A DNA stretch of 64,000 nt from Geodermatophilus siccatus (GCF_900103785.1 NZ_FNHE01000011.1:147974-211973); one strand, 5' to 3'; positions 1-8,264 are shown, counted from the first letter of the stretch. Notes: a model not told the origin generated them from the letters alone. Numbers and translations: made by a program.

Positions 1-510
1 CTGGCCGCGGTCCTGCGGCACGCCAACGACCGGCTGTCGGACGGCGACCGGTTCCGCTTGACCCCCCTGCTCGGTCGCGCGATCGGCCTGGTGGTCCCGG
101 GGCCGGCGGCGTCACGGCGCCCGCGCCGCTCGGCGCGCCGGGCCGGGGGGGAGGACGCGCACGCCCTCGCCGTCCACGACGCGGTCGTCGGCGAGCTGCG
201 CGAGTCGGTCTCGCGGCGCTTCACGGCCGCCCTGGGCCACCGCCCGTCCCCGGCGGAGTGGCGCGGGCACGGCTGCGGCCGGGACGTCGACCGGCTGTTC
301 TGGTCCCTGATGCTGGAGCCCACCCCGGTCAGCACCTCGGCCGCGTACGTGGACCGGCTGGTCGACCGGCTGGTCCTGCTGCACGAGTGCTACGAGCAGG
401 AGATGGCGCGGCTCGGACCCGCCAGGCGGTCACCGGGACCGACGCCGTCCTCGGGCACGACCGCGTCGTCCTCGGACGCCGTCCCGGCCGCGTCCCCGCC
501 GGGGGTCTGA
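1..510 (+). CDS. Unknown protein, 3' part only
   Basis: The frame is open from the first base (reads LAAVLRHANDRLSDGDRFRL) to TGA at 508-510, so the true start lies upstream of the window. About 169 residues are visible. They are rich in Arg, Ala and acidic residues, with an Arg-rich basic patch (RRPRRSARRAGG) in the first half and a low-complexity Ser/Pro/Thr tail at the C-terminus. There is no membrane segment and no catalytic motif that I can recognise. Codon use matches the surrounding genes, so it is probably a real native gene. It precedes the MFS gene by 66 bp in the same direction and could share its transcript. No function is proposed. Confidence 0.6.
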   Translation: MAAVLRHANDRLSDGDRFRLTPLLGRAIGLVVPGPAASRRPRRSARRAGGEDAHALAVHDAVVGELRESVSRRFTAALGHRPSPAEWRGHGCGRDVDRLFWSLMLEPTPVSTSAAYVDRLVDRLVLLHECYEQEMARLGPARRSPGPTPSSGTTASSSDAVPAASPPGV

Positions 511-576
511 CCGCCGCGCCGCACGCGGACCGACCCCGGCGTCCGCGCCCCGACGCCCTGTGGTGCGGTGGGCGGG

Positions 577-1809
577 ATGCGGACACCGCGAGGGACGGAC
601 GCGGCGGTCTTCCTGCTGGGCCTGTCGGCGCTGCTGACGATCTACGCGCCCCAGCCGCTGCTGCCGGCGCTCGCCGCCGACGTCGGCGTCTCCGCGACCG
701 CCGCCGCCTGGACGGTGAGCGCGACGGCGCTGGGGATCGCGGTGGCCGCGCCGTTCGCCGGGGCGGTGTCGGACCGGCTGGGCCGCAAGCGCGTGATGCT
801 GACTGCGATCGCCGTGCTGGCCGGGGCGACGGTGGCCTGCGCTCTCGCCCCCGGCTTCGCCGTGCTGCTGGCCTCGCGGGCGGCGCAGGGCCTGGCCGTC
901 CCCTTCGTCTTCGCGGTCGCGGTGGCCTACGTGGCCGAGGAGGTGCCCGCGTCCCGGTCGGCGGCCGTCAACGGCCTCTACGTCTCGGGGACGGCGTTCG
1001 GCGGCTTCCTCGGCCGGTTCCTCTCCGGGGCGGTCGCGGATGCGTTCGGCTGGCGGGCGTCGTTCGCGGCCCTGGCGCTGGTGCTGGTGGTCGTGCTCGG
1101 CGGGGTCGCGGCGTCGCTGCCGCGGGAGCGGCGGTTCGCGCCGACGACCGGTGTCCTCGGCGGCCTGCGCGGCATCGGCGGCCACCTGCGCAACCGGCGG
1201 CTGCTGGGCACCTGCGCCCTGGGCGCCGCGGTGCTGTTCGTGCAGGTCGGCGCCTTCACCTACGCCGGGCTGCACCTGTCCGGGCCGCCGTTCGGGCTGG
1301 GCACCGCGCAGGTCGGGGCGGTGTTCGCGGTGTTCCTCGTCGCCGTCGTCGTCACGCCGCTGACCGGGTGGCTGGTGTCGCGGGGAGGCCGTCGTGGCGT
1401 GCTCGTGGTGGCCACCGCCGTCGTGCTCGCCGGGCTGGCACTGACCCTCGTGCCGGCGACCGCGGCCGTCGTCGCCGGACTGGCCGGGGCGTGCACCGGC
1501 GTGTTCGCCGCGCAGGCGTGCGCCACCGCCCAGGCCGCGGCCAGCGGCGGCGAGGCCCGGTCGAGCGCGGTCGGCCTGTACCTGACCTGCTACTACGCCG
1601 GTGGCGCCATCGGCGCCGTCGTCCCGGCGCCGCTGTTCTCGTCGGCCGGGTGGCCGGCGTGCGTGGCGCTGCTCGGCGCGGTCGCCGTCCTGGGTGCGGG
1701 CACGGCGCTGGTGAGCTGGCCGGCGCGGGCCGGCGTCCAGCCCTCCGCGAGCCGGGCCCGGACGGCGTCGAGCGGGTCGGCGCCGATCGGCGAGCCGTCC
1801 GGCCGGTAG
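577..1809 (+). CDS. MFS transporter, YnfM-like
   Basis: A 410-residue major facilitator with about 12 hydrophobic segments. The opening LLTIYAPQPLLPALAADVGV and the loop motif SDRLGRKR after the second helix are typical of the YnfM/AraJ-like drug or sugar exporter group in the cytoplasmic membrane. ATG at 577 is preceded by a GGTGGGCGGG purine stretch; a GTG at 568 is also in frame. The substrate cannot be read from sequence. The last 25 or so residues (VQPSASRARTASSGSAPIGE) are hydrophilic and unlike an MFS tail. They are encoded by DNA that, on the other strand, matches the end of ligB (see the repeat entry at 1741-1818). The native 3' end therefore seems to have been replaced. Confidence 0.85.
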   Translation: MRTPRGTDAAVFLLGLSALLTIYAPQPLLPALAADVGVSATAAAWTVSATALGIAVAAPFAGAVSDRLGRKRVMLTAIAVLAGATVACALAPGFAVLLASRAAQGLAVPFVFAVAVAYVAEEVPASRSAAVNGLYVSGTAFGGFLGRFLSGAVADAFGWRASFAALALVLVVVLGGVAASLPRERRFAPTTGVLGGLRGIGGHLRNRRLLGTCALGAAVLFVQVGAFTYAGLHLSGPPFGLGTAQVGAVFAVFLVAVVVTPLTGWLVSRGGRRGVLVVATAVVLAGLALTLVPATAAVVAGLAGACTGVFAAQACATAQAAASGGEARSSAVGLYLTCYYAGGAIGAVVPAPLFSSAGWPACVALLGAVAVLGAGTALVSWPARAGVQPSASRARTASSGSAPIGEPSGR

Positions 1810-1818
1810 CGGACGGCG
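1741..1818 (-). repeat. Relic of a ligB 3' end
   Basis: Read on the minus strand this stretch gives VRYRPDGSPIGADPLDAVRA followed by RLAEG. The C-terminus of the intact LigB at 3189 reads VRYRPDRSPADADPLDAVRA followed by LLAGG and stop. About 20 of 25 residues agree. The match stops abruptly on both sides, there is no stop codon at the equivalent place, and the DNA is used in the opposite sense as the tail of the MFS gene. I read it as a scar of a duplicated, moved or lost ligase gene. The similarity is seen directly; the history is inferred. Confidence 0.6.
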
Positions 1819-1998
1819 AGCGGAGCGGGAGCCGGAGCGGACGTGCCTGCGGGGGTGCTCCGCCCGTGCCCCCGTGGTGGGCAGCGGGAGGGCGTCCGGG
1901 AACGGTGGTCGGGCACGCCGCGCCGGGCGCGCAGGGGTGGCATCCGGCGCCGGCCTGTGAGGAGATGCCCTCTCGGACGGGACCACGCGGAGGTGGGC

Positions 1999-3177
1999 AT
2001 GACCCGAGCGATCGTCGTCGGCGGCGGGGTCGCCGGGCCCGTCGTGGCGATGGCCCTGCAGCGCGTCGGCATCGAGGCCACCGTGCACGAGGCGCACGCC
2101 GGCCCCGCGGGCGACGTCGGCGCGTGGCTGGGCCTGCAGACCAACGGGCTCGACGCGCTGCGCGCGATCGACGCGGAGCAGGCGGTCGCCGGCGTGGGCT
2201 TCCCGACCCCGGTCATCGAGTTCCGCAGCTGGACCGGGAAGGTGCTGGGCGCCGTCCCCACGTCGGGCCCCGACGGGAGCGTCGGCCTCTCCCTGCGGCG
2301 CTCCGACCTCTACCGGGCGCTGCACGCCGAGGCGCTGCGCCGCGGCGTGCACGTCCGCTACGGCTCCCGCCTGGTCGACGCGCGCTGCACCGCCTCCGCG
2401 GTGACGGCCGTCTTCGCCGACGGCACCGCCGAGGAGGCGGACCTCCTGATCGGGGCCGACGGCGTCCGCTCCACCGTCCGGGCCCTGGTCGACCCCGGGG
2501 GGCCGCCACCCCGCTTCGTCCCGGTGCTCAACACCGCGGGGTACTCCGAGCACGTCCCGCCGGACGCCGAGGTCGGCCGGCTCACGATGGTGTTCGGCCG
2601 GCGCGGGTTCGCCGGGTACCTCGCGGCGCCGTCCGGGGGGACCTGGTGGTTCGCCAACCCGCCGCTGACCCGTGAGCCGCCGGCCGGCGAGGTGGCGGGC
2701 ACCTCGGACGCGGAGTGGCGCGCCCTGCTCTCCGACCTGCACCACGGGGACCGGTCGCCGGTCCTGGACCTGGTCGAGGCCACACCCGGCCCGCTGCGCG
2801 GGTGGACGACGTACGACGTCCCGACCGTGCGCCGGTGGTCCGCCGGCCGCATGGTGCTGATCGGGGACGCCGTGCACGCCACCTCGCCCGCGGCCGGTCA
2901 GGGGTCGTCGCTCGCCGTCGAGGACGCCGTCGTCCTCGCCCGCTGCCTGCGCGACCTGCCGCTCCCCGCGGCCCTGGCGGCGTTCGAGGGACTGCGCCAC
3001 GAGCGGGTGGAGCGGGTCGTCGCCCAGGCATTCCGCACCAGCAGCGCCAAGTCGCCCCCCGCCATCGGCCGGGTCGCCCGCGACCTGGTGATGCCGTTCG
3101 TGCTGCGGCGCCGCGACCCGCAGGCCTGGGTGCGGGCCCACTCCGTCGACTGGGACGCTCCCGCGGTCCCCGCCTGA
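1999..3177 (+). CDS. FAD-dependent monooxygenase
   Basis: A 392-residue flavoprotein of the salicylate/p-hydroxybenzoate hydroxylase type, expected to use FAD and NAD(P)H to hydroxylate or epoxidise a small substrate in the cytosol. The N-terminal Rossmann signature IVVGGGVAGPVVAMALQ binds the ADP part of FAD. DLLIGADGVRSTVR (middle) is the DG fingerprint, and LIGDAVHATSPAAGQGSSLA (C-terminal third) is the GD motif that contacts the FAD ribityl chain. ATG at 1999 sits 6-9 bases after GCGGAGGT. It stands alone on the plus strand and ends 11 bp before the convergent ligB stop. The substrate is unknown; a zeaxanthin-epoxidase-like or aromatic hydroxylase role are both possible. Confidence 0.88.
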   Translation: MTRAIVVGGGVAGPVVAMALQRVGIEATVHEAHAGPAGDVGAWLGLQTNGLDALRAIDAEQAVAGVGFPTPVIEFRSWTGKVLGAVPTSGPDGSVGLSLRRSDLYRALHAEALRRGVHVRYGSRLVDARCTASAVTAVFADGTAEEADLLIGADGVRSTVRALVDPGGPPPRFVPVLNTAGYSEHVPPDAEVGRLTMVFGRRGFAGYLAAPSGGTWWFANPPLTREPPAGEVAGTSDAEWRALLSDLHHGDRSPVLDLVEATPGPLRGWTTYDVPTVRRWSAGRMVLIGDAVHATSPAAGQGSSLAVEDAVVLARCLRDLPLPAALAAFEGLRHERVERVVAQAFRTSSAKSPPAIGRVARDLVMPFVLRRRDPQAWVRAHSVDWDAPAVPA

Positions 3178-3188
3178 GGGCTCCGCGT

Positions 3189-4721
3189 TCAGCCCCCGGC
3201 GAGCAGCGCGCGGACGGCGTCGAGCGGATCGGCGTCGGCCGGCGACCGGTCCGGCCGGTAGCGCACCACCCGGGCGAAGCGCAGCGCGACGCCGCCGGGG
3301 TAGCGGGGGCTGCGCTGGGCGCCGTCCAGGGCGACCTCGACGACCAGCTCGGGTTCCAGCAGCACGCCCCACTCGTGCTGCTCGCGGGCGAGCCCGGGGA
3401 AGGTCCGCGTCTGCCAGTCGAGCAGCTCGTCGGTCATCCCCTTGAAGGTCTTGCCGACCATCACCGGCTCGCCGCCGTCGGGGTCGCGGGCGCCCAGGTG
3501 GATGTTCGACAGCCTCCCGGCGCGCCGGCCGTACCCCCACTCCGCGCCGAGCACGACCAGGTCGAGGGTGTGCACCGGCTTGACCTTCTGCCAGGCCCGC
3601 CCGCGGCGGCCGGCGGCGTAGGGCGCGTCGAGCGCCTTGACCACCACGCCCTCGTGCCCCGCGCCCAGCGCGGCGTCGAGCACCTCGGCGGCCTGCTCGG
3701 GCGTGGGCCGGCGGACGCCGGGCATCCGCAGCGCCGCGTGCTCCGCGCCGGCCAGCAGCCCCGCCAGCGCGTCGAGGCGGACGGCCAGCGGCTCGTCGAG
3801 CAGGTCGCGGCCGTCGAGGTGCAGCAGGTCGAAGAAGAACGGGCTGAGGACGACGGCGGGGTCGGGCTCGTCACTGCCGAAGCGGCTCATCGTGTCCTGG
3901 AAGGCGCGCGGCCGGCCGTCGTCGTCCAGGGCGAGGGTCTCCCCGTCGAGGACGGCGGTGCGGCACGGCAGCGACCGGACCTGCGCGACCAGCTCGGGCA
4001 CCCCGTCGGTCACCTCGCGCAGGGTGCGGGTCCAGACGCGCACGACGTCGCCGTCGCGGTGCACCTGGATCCGGGCGCCGTCCAGCTTGTGCTCGACCGC
4101 GACGGCGTCGCCGAGGTCGGCCAGCACGGCGTCCAGCGAGGCGCCGGGGCCGGCCAGCATCGGCCGCACCGGGCGGCCGATCCGCAGGTGCACGGCCTCC
4201 AGCGCGTCCGTGCCGCCGGCCAGGGCGGTGGCGGCGGTGTCGGGCAGGCTGCCCGACAGCATGAACGCTCGCCGCACGGCTGCGGTGGGGACGTCGGCCG
4301 CGGCGGCGATCGCGTCGAGGACGACGCCCTCCAGCGCGCCCTGCCGCAGCTCGCCGGTGAGCAGCCGGACGAGGAAGCGCTGCTCGTCGGTGGTGGCGGC
4401 GGTGAACAGCTGCCCGAGGAGCGCCTCCCGCCGGGCCGCCGACCCGGTGCCGGTCGTGCCGGCCAGCTCGGTGAGCGCACGGTCGACGTCGGGGACGGTC
4501 AGCTGCGGTGAGGTGGCCGGGTCGTGCGCGAGGCGGCTCAGCGTGCGCCAGCCGACCCCGAGCCGGCCCTGCAGGGGATCGCCGGCCAGCCACGCGGGAA
4601 CCGCCCGCACCTCGTCGCCGTCCGCGCGGCGCAGCAGGTCGGCGATGGCCGTGGCCTTGGCCGTGCGCGAGCGGGTGGCCGCCACCGCGGCGGAGGCGGT
4701 GACGACGTCGGCGAACAGCAC
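3189..4721 (-). CDS. ligB: ATP-dependent DNA ligase LigB
   Basis: A 510-residue ligase, the same length class as mycobacterial LigB (about 507). It seals nicks in DNA through an enzyme-AMP intermediate. The N-terminal ~180 residues are the DNA-binding domain. The nucleotidyltransferase motif I is EHKLDGAR with catalytic Lys near residue 212. Later motifs include VLDGETLAL, a phenylalanine-rich FFFDLLHLDG, HEGVVVKA and the Lys motif WQKVKPVHTLDLVV. An OB-fold follows and the protein ends VRYRPDRSPADADPLDAVRA plus a short tail. The start is GTG at 4721: the overlapping ATG at 4729 is in another frame. In mycobacteria LigB is a non-essential accessory ligase beside NAD-dependent LigA. Its end is partly copied at 1741-1818. 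Confidence 0.93.
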   Translation of the reverse strand: MLFADVVTASAAVAATRSRTAKATAIADLLRRADGDEVRAVPAWLAGDPLQGRLGVGWRTLSRLAHDPATSPQLTVPDVDRALTELAGTTGTGSAARREALLGQLFTAATTDEQRFLVRLLTGELRQGALEGVVLDAIAAAADVPTAAVRRAFMLSGSLPDTAATALAGGTDALEAVHLRIGRPVRPMLAGPGASLDAVLADLGDAVAVEHKLDGARIQVHRDGDVVRVWTRTLREVTDGVPELVAQVRSLPCRTAVLDGETLALDDDGRPRAFQDTMSRFGSDEPDPAVVLSPFFFDLLHLDGRDLLDEPLAVRLDALAGLLAGAEHAALRMPGVRRPTPEQAAEVLDAALGAGHEGVVVKALDAPYAAGRRGRAWQKVKPVHTLDLVVLGAEWGYGRRAGRLSNIHLGARDPDGGEPVMVGKTFKGMTDELLDWQTRTFPGLAREQHEWGVLLEPELVVEVALDGAQRSPRYPGGVALRFARVVRYRPDRSPADADPLDAVRALLAGG

Positions 4722-4763
4722 GGCGCCATGGTGGCAGCCGGGTCCGACACCACCGCGGTGCCG

Positions 4764-4823
4764 GTGCCGCAGCGCTGTCAGGCGGGCGGCGGCCGTGCCA
4801 GCCGCGTGACAGGGCCGTGCGAG
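4764..4823 (+). promoter_or_regulatory. Candidate SARP binding repeats, promoter of MFS-PIG-L operon
   Basis: Three heptamers lie at exactly 11-bp steps: GTGCCAG (4795), GTGACAG (4806) and GTGCGAG (4817), each separated by 4 bp. A further CTGTCAG (4775) and GTGCCGC (4764) are also 11 bp apart, with a 20-bp step to the triple. Heptamer direct repeats with 4-bp spacers are the known binding pattern of SARP activators. The same heptamer set recurs at 11138-11176 beside the SARP gene. The array ends 42 bp before the ATG of the exporter, where an activator would be expected. Confidence 0.55.
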
Positions 4824-4865
4824 GGGGCGCGGCCACCGTGAGGACCCGTGGAGGTGGAGGACGAG

Positions 4866-6071
4866 ATGGCCGGTCGATCGGTGGACGCAGCGGCGCCGGC
4901 CCGGGCGGTCGGCGCGCCGGAGCGGGGCCGTGGGACGGCGACGCCGGTGGCGGTCCTGGGGATCGGTGCGTTCGCGACCGGCACCGACCTCTTCGTCGTG
5001 GCCGGGGTGCTCCCCGGTCTGGCCGACGACCTCGGGCTCACGGTCGGCACCGCCGGCCTGACGGGAACGGTGTCCGCGGCCGCGTACGCCGTCGGCGGCC
5101 CGGTGCTCGGCGCTGCGCTCGGCGCGCGCCCCCGGCGGCGGGTGCTGATCGGGTCCCTGGCGTCGTTCGGGGCGTGCACCGCGATCGCGGCGGCGGCACC
5201 GACGTTCGCGGTGCTCCTCGTCGCCCGGGTGCTGGGCGCCCTCGCGGCGTCCGTGCACGTGCCGGTCGCTGCCGCGGCAGCCGTCGCGGCGGTCCCGGCG
5301 CGGTCCCGTGGCCGGGCACTGGGGGTGGTCCTCGGCGGGGCCTCGGCCGCGATGGTCCTGGGTGCACCGCTCGGCGTCCTGCTGGCCGGGCTGCTGTCGT
5401 GGCGTGCGGCCTTCGGCCTGGCCGCTGTCTTCGCGGCCGGCGGCGTCGTCGTCCTGCTGTGCGGCGACGTCGGGTCCGGTCGGCTGCCCCCGTCGACGCT
5501 GTCCGAGCGGCTGCGCCCGGTCCGCCGCCCCGCGGTCGTCGTCACGCTGGGCGCGACGGTCCTGGTGATGGCCGGCTCGAACGGCGTGTACAGCTACCTC
5601 GGCGTGCTCCTGGACCCGGTCGCCGGACCGGCCGGTCCCGGCCTGGTCATGGCGGCGTTCGGCCTCGGCGGCGCGGCGGGAGCCCGGTGGGGCGGGATCC
5701 TGGCGGACCGGCTCGGGGACCGGCGCCTGGTCCTGCTGGCGGGAGGGGCGCTGACGGCGGCGGTCGCCGCGCTCCCGCTGGTGGCCTCGACCGGCGGCGC
5801 GCTGCTGGTCGTCGTGGCCGGGTGGGGGACCGCGGCCTGGGCGTTCACCGCGGCGCAGCAGCACCGCGTGCTCCGGCTGGGCGGGGACGCGGCGTCGGTG
5901 TCCCTGGCCCTGAACAGCGCGGCGACCCACGTCGGTTTCGCGGTGGGTGCGCTGCTCGGCGGTCTCGTCGTGGACACCGCCGGCCCCGGCCCGCTGGCGC
6001 TGCTCGGCGTCGCCCTCGGCAGCGCCGGACTGATCCTGCACCGATCCCTCGACCTGGAGGTCCGATCATGA
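4866..6071 (+). CDS. MFS transporter (DHA1-like exporter)
   Basis: A 401-residue membrane protein with about 12 hydrophobic helices, beginning VAVLGIGAFATGTDLFVVAG after a 30-residue cytosolic lead. The SARP-linked neighbourhood and the AraJ/CmlR-like start (GxFxxGTxxFVxxGxLP) suggest a small-molecule or drug exporter; the substrate is not readable. I chose ATG 4866 because GGAGGTGGAGG lies 5-15 bases before it. An upstream in-frame GTG at 4848 would place that Shine-Dalgarno inside the gene. Its stop overlaps the next start (ATGA, 6068-6071), so it is translationally coupled to the PIG-L deacetylase. Expression is likely under the SARP-type repeats upstream. Confidence 0.85.
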   Translation: MAGRSVDAAAPARAVGAPERGRGTATPVAVLGIGAFATGTDLFVVAGVLPGLADDLGLTVGTAGLTGTVSAAAYAVGGPVLGAALGARPRRRVLIGSLASFGACTAIAAAAPTFAVLLVARVLGALAASVHVPVAAAAAVAAVPARSRGRALGVVLGGASAAMVLGAPLGVLLAGLLSWRAAFGLAAVFAAGGVVVLLCGDVGSGRLPPSTLSERLRPVRRPAVVVTLGATVLVMAGSNGVYSYLGVLLDPVAGPAGPGLVMAAFGLGGAAGARWGGILADRLGDRRLVLLAGGALTAAVAALPLVASTGGALLVVVAGWGTAAWAFTAAQQHRVLRLGGDAASVSLALNSAATHVGFAVGALLGGLVVDTAGPGPLALLGVALGSAGLILHRSLDLEVRS

Positions 6072-6838
6072 CCGAGTCCGTGACCGTCGTCGCCGAGCTG
6101 GGCACCGTCCTCGGCATCTGGGCGCACCCCGACGACGAGGCCTACCTGTCCGGCGGGCTGATGGCGCTGGCTCGCGACGGCGGCTCCCGCGTGGTGTGCG
6201 TGACCGCGACGCGAGGCGAGCTGGGCACCCCCGACCCGGAGGCGTGGCCGCCCCCGCGGCTGGCCGCGGAGCGCACCCGCGAGCTGGCGCGCTGCCTGGC
6301 GCTCCTCGGCGTCTCCGAGCACCGCTGGCTCGGGTACCGGGACGGCGAGTGCCCGGACGCCCCCGCGTCCGAGGCGGTCGCGGCCTTGTGCGAGGTGATC
6401 GACGAGGTCGCCCCGGACACCGTGGTGACGTTCGGCCCGGACGGCATCACCGGTCACCCCGACCACCGGACGGTGTCGGCGTGGGTGACCGCGGCGTTCG
6501 ACCGGGCGGCCGCGCGGGGGGCCCGGCTGCTGTACGCGGCGGCCCCCGAGCGGCGGGTGCCCCGGTGGCAGGACCTGGACGAACGCCTGGGCGTCTACCT
6601 GCCGGGTTACCCCGTCGCGGTCCCCGACGAGCAGCTGGCGGTCGACCTGGTGCTGGACCCGGACACGGCAGCCCGCAAGGTCCGGGCGCTGGCGGCCCAG
6701 ACGACCCAGACGGCCGGCCTCATCGCCACGATGGGGATCGACTGCTACACCGCCTGGGTCGGTGAGGAGTCGTTCGTCGAGCACCGGCGCTCGGCGCCGG
6801 TCGCCCAGCGGCCGGTCGCGGCGGTCACGCGCGGGTGA
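6068..6838 (+). CDS. PIG-L/LmbE family deacetylase
   Basis: A 256-residue zinc-dependent N-deacetylase of the family that includes MshB and Mca (mycothiol) and tailoring enzymes that remove N-acetyl groups from sugars. The zinc motif AHPDDE is near residue 20, and the third ligand with the partner histidine is in GHPDHRTVSAW around residue 140. The central TRGELG and the C-terminal region are typical of the family. It overlaps the exporter by 4 bp (ATGA), so the two are made together. Together with the SARP regulator and methyltransferase this suggests modification and export of one metabolite, or detoxification of a conjugate. The substrate is unknown. It ends VTRG in an 18-bp sequence that recurs at 8247. 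Confidence 0.88.
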   Translation: MTESVTVVAELGTVLGIWAHPDDEAYLSGGLMALARDGGSRVVCVTATRGELGTPDPEAWPPPRLAAERTRELARCLALLGVSEHRWLGYRDGECPDAPASEAVAALCEVIDEVAPDTVVTFGPDGITGHPDHRTVSAWVTAAFDRAAARGARLLYAAAPERRVPRWQDLDERLGVYLPGYPVAVPDEQLAVDLVLDPDTAARKVRALAAQTTQTAGLIATMGIDCYTAWVGEESFVEHRRSAPVAQRPVAAVTRG

Positions 6839-6839
6839 G
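6822..6839 (+). repeat. 18-bp direct repeat, left copy
   Basis: CGGTCACGCGCGGGTGAG occurs here, covering the last codons and stop of the PIG-L gene, and again, identical and in the same orientation, at 8247-8264, where it covers the end of the SARP gene on the other strand. The 1.4 kb between the copies holds exactly the cupin and HxlR genes. This looks like the footprint of an insertion or recombination. Chance convergence in GC-rich gene ends cannot be excluded. Confidence 0.45.
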
Positions 6840-6924
6840 CGTCGCATCCAGGTGACCTGAGGGACCGGGCTCTGCCCGAGGACATCCTGCACTCCAGGGC
6901 GCGGCTCAGCGAAGGGCACGCTCG

Positions 6925-7356
6925 TCAGACGGGTACGGAGTCGTAGCGGGAGGAGATCTCGCGGCGGACGACCGGGTCACGCAGGCTGTCACCGGGAAGC
7001 CGGCTGAGGGCCTTGAACATCTCGTGCAACCCGGCCGGGGCCATGATCGCCAGCAGGGTCCCGCCGCCTCGCCGCGCTGTGATCATGTGCGGGCTGCCGA
7101 CCGGGACGAGGTAGTAGTCCCCGCGTCCTGCGGTGACCGCATCCCCGTCGCACTCGAAGTCGAACGTGCCGTCCAGGACGAAGAACGACTCACTGGTCCG
7201 CTGGTGCACGTGCGGGATCGTCCAGGGGCCCTCGTCCCCGCGGAACTCCGCCAGGGCGAAGGCGCCCCCGGCCTGGTCCTCGACCAGGACGCGCATCGAG
7301 ACCACGCCCAGGTCGCAGATCTCCCCGGCGTCCTTGTTCACGTAGTACCCGGCCAC
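6925..7356 (-). CDS. Cupin-domain protein
   Basis: A 143-residue single-domain cupin. The first cupin motif is present as HVHQRTSESFFVLDGTFDFE, with metal-ligand candidates His, His and Glu. The second motif is the weaker GRGDYYLVPVGSPHMITARR, whose His would be the last ligand. Small cupins bind a metal and act as isomerases, dioxygenases or sensors; nothing here fixes the reaction. Start GTG at 7356 follows CTGGAGGAGGCGGTCACA on the coding strand. A longer upstream frame exists but lacks a ribosome site. It is transcribed away from the HxlR regulator gene, 110 bp apart, so the HxlR protein is its likely regulator. Confidence 0.8.
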   Translation of the reverse strand: MAGYYVNKDAGEICDLGVVSMRVLVEDQAGGAFALAEFRGDEGPWTIPHVHQRTSESFFVLDGTFDFECDGDAVTAGRGDYYLVPVGSPHMITARRGGGTLLAIMAPAGLHEMFKALSRLPGDSLRDPVVRREISSRYDSVPV

Positions 7357-7466
7357 TGTGACCGCCTCCTCCAGTGAGAGGAACCCACGATGCTGCGCCG
7401 TCCTCGGGCACTCCAGCCCAGAAAGTGAACCGCCCCGGTGACCCTCCGGGTGCCAGACTGCGGGGT

Positions 7467-8153
7467 GTGCGGACCTACGGTCAGTACTGCCCGGTCGCAC
7501 GGACGGCCGAGCTGTTCGCCGAGCGCTGGACGCCGATCATCATCCGGAACCTGCTCGCGGGTGTGACGACCTTCGGCCAGTTGCTGGCCGGGGCGCCGGG
7601 CATCCCGAAGGCGCTGCTCGTCCAGCGGCTGGCCGGCCTGCAGAGGGCTGGCATCGTCGAGCGTCGCACCGGCCCCGGCCGCCGGGTCACCTACGACCTC
7701 ACCGATGCCGGCCGGGACCTCAAGCCGCTGTGCGACGCGATGGGCGCCTGGGGGATGCGCTGGCTCGAGGTCGAGCCGCAGCACATCGACCCGGCCTACG
7801 TCCTGTGGGCCACCGCGCGACTGGTCGACGTCGACGCCCTGCCACCCGGCCAGGTGACCGTCCGGGTCGAGCTGCGCGAGGCAGCCGCCGGCCCCTACTG
7901 GTTGCTGCTGCACCGCCCCGTGGCCGAGGTCTGCACCCACTACCCGGGGACCTCCGAGGACCTGGTCCTCCGCACGGACGCCGACGCCCTCGCGCGCTGG
8001 CACCTGCGCGAGTGCAGCTACGCCCACCTGGTCCGTCAGCAGCGCATCCGGATCGACGGGCCGCCGGGCCTGGTCCGCGCGTTCCCCCGGTGGATCCGCC
8101 CCAGCCCGCACGCCGTGCACCGCATCCCTGCGTCCGCCCTGCCGTCCTCCTGA
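7467..8153 (+). CDS. HxlR-family transcriptional regulator
   Basis: A 228-residue regulator. The N-terminal winged helix begins RTYGQYCPVARTAELFAERW, with the conserved HxlR features: a Cys near the start, WTPIIIRNLL, FGQLLAGAPGIPKALL and the wing RRTGPGRRVTYDLTDAGRDL. The second half (about 110 residues) is a sterol-carrier/SCP2-like extension seen in a subset of actinobacterial HxlR proteins; it may bind a hydrophobic ligand. I start it at GTG 7467, where homology begins. An in-frame ATG 93 bp upstream would add an unconserved lead. It is divergent from the cupin gene and probably controls that gene and itself. Both lie between the 18-bp repeats. Confidence 0.87.
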   Translation: MRTYGQYCPVARTAELFAERWTPIIIRNLLAGVTTFGQLLAGAPGIPKALLVQRLAGLQRAGIVERRTGPGRRVTYDLTDAGRDLKPLCDAMGAWGMRWLEVEPQHIDPAYVLWATARLVDVDALPPGQVTVRVELREAAAGPYWLLLHRPVAEVCTHYPGTSEDLVLRTDADALARWHLRECSYAHLVRQQRIRIDGPPGLVRAFPRWIRPSPHAVHRIPASALPSS

Positions 8154-8219
8154 GCCCTTCCCGCAGGCAGCTGGGGGTCCTCCACCCGCGTCAGCCGCAC
8201 TCAGTCGTCGCCGACCGCG

Positions 8220-8233
8220 CCTGGGGCCCAGGT
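8220..8233. terminator. Candidate bidirectional terminator
   Basis: CCTGGGGCCCAGG forms a 6-bp perfect stem between the convergent ends of the HxlR gene (8153) and the SARP gene (8250). There is no T-run, as is usual in actinobacteria. The hairpin is short, so confidence is limited. Confidence 0.35.
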
Positions 8234-8246
8234 CACCTCCGTGCGA

Positions 8247-8264
8247 CGGTCACGCGCGGGTGAG
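8247..8264 (+). repeat. 18-bp direct repeat, right copy
   Basis: Identical to 6822-6839. It overlaps the stop codon and last codons of the SARP gene (minus strand reads LTRA and stop). See the left copy for interpretation. Confidence 0.45.

Noticed and set aside
430..3540. A very long minus-strand frame (over 1000 codons) opposite the MFS and monooxygenase genes
   Set aside because: It is Arg/Gly/Pro-rich shadow coding of the plus-strand genes, with no family motif except the short ligB-like segment at 1741-1818.
3189..6041. LigB as a 950-residue protein extending upstream of 4721
   Set aside because: The extension is antisense to the MFS gene at 4866, low-complexity, and LigB homologues start at the GTG 4721 position with the correct length.
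7357..7466. HxlR operator in the cupin/HxlR gap
   Set aside because: I looked for a palindrome and found none convincing, although divergent control is likely.
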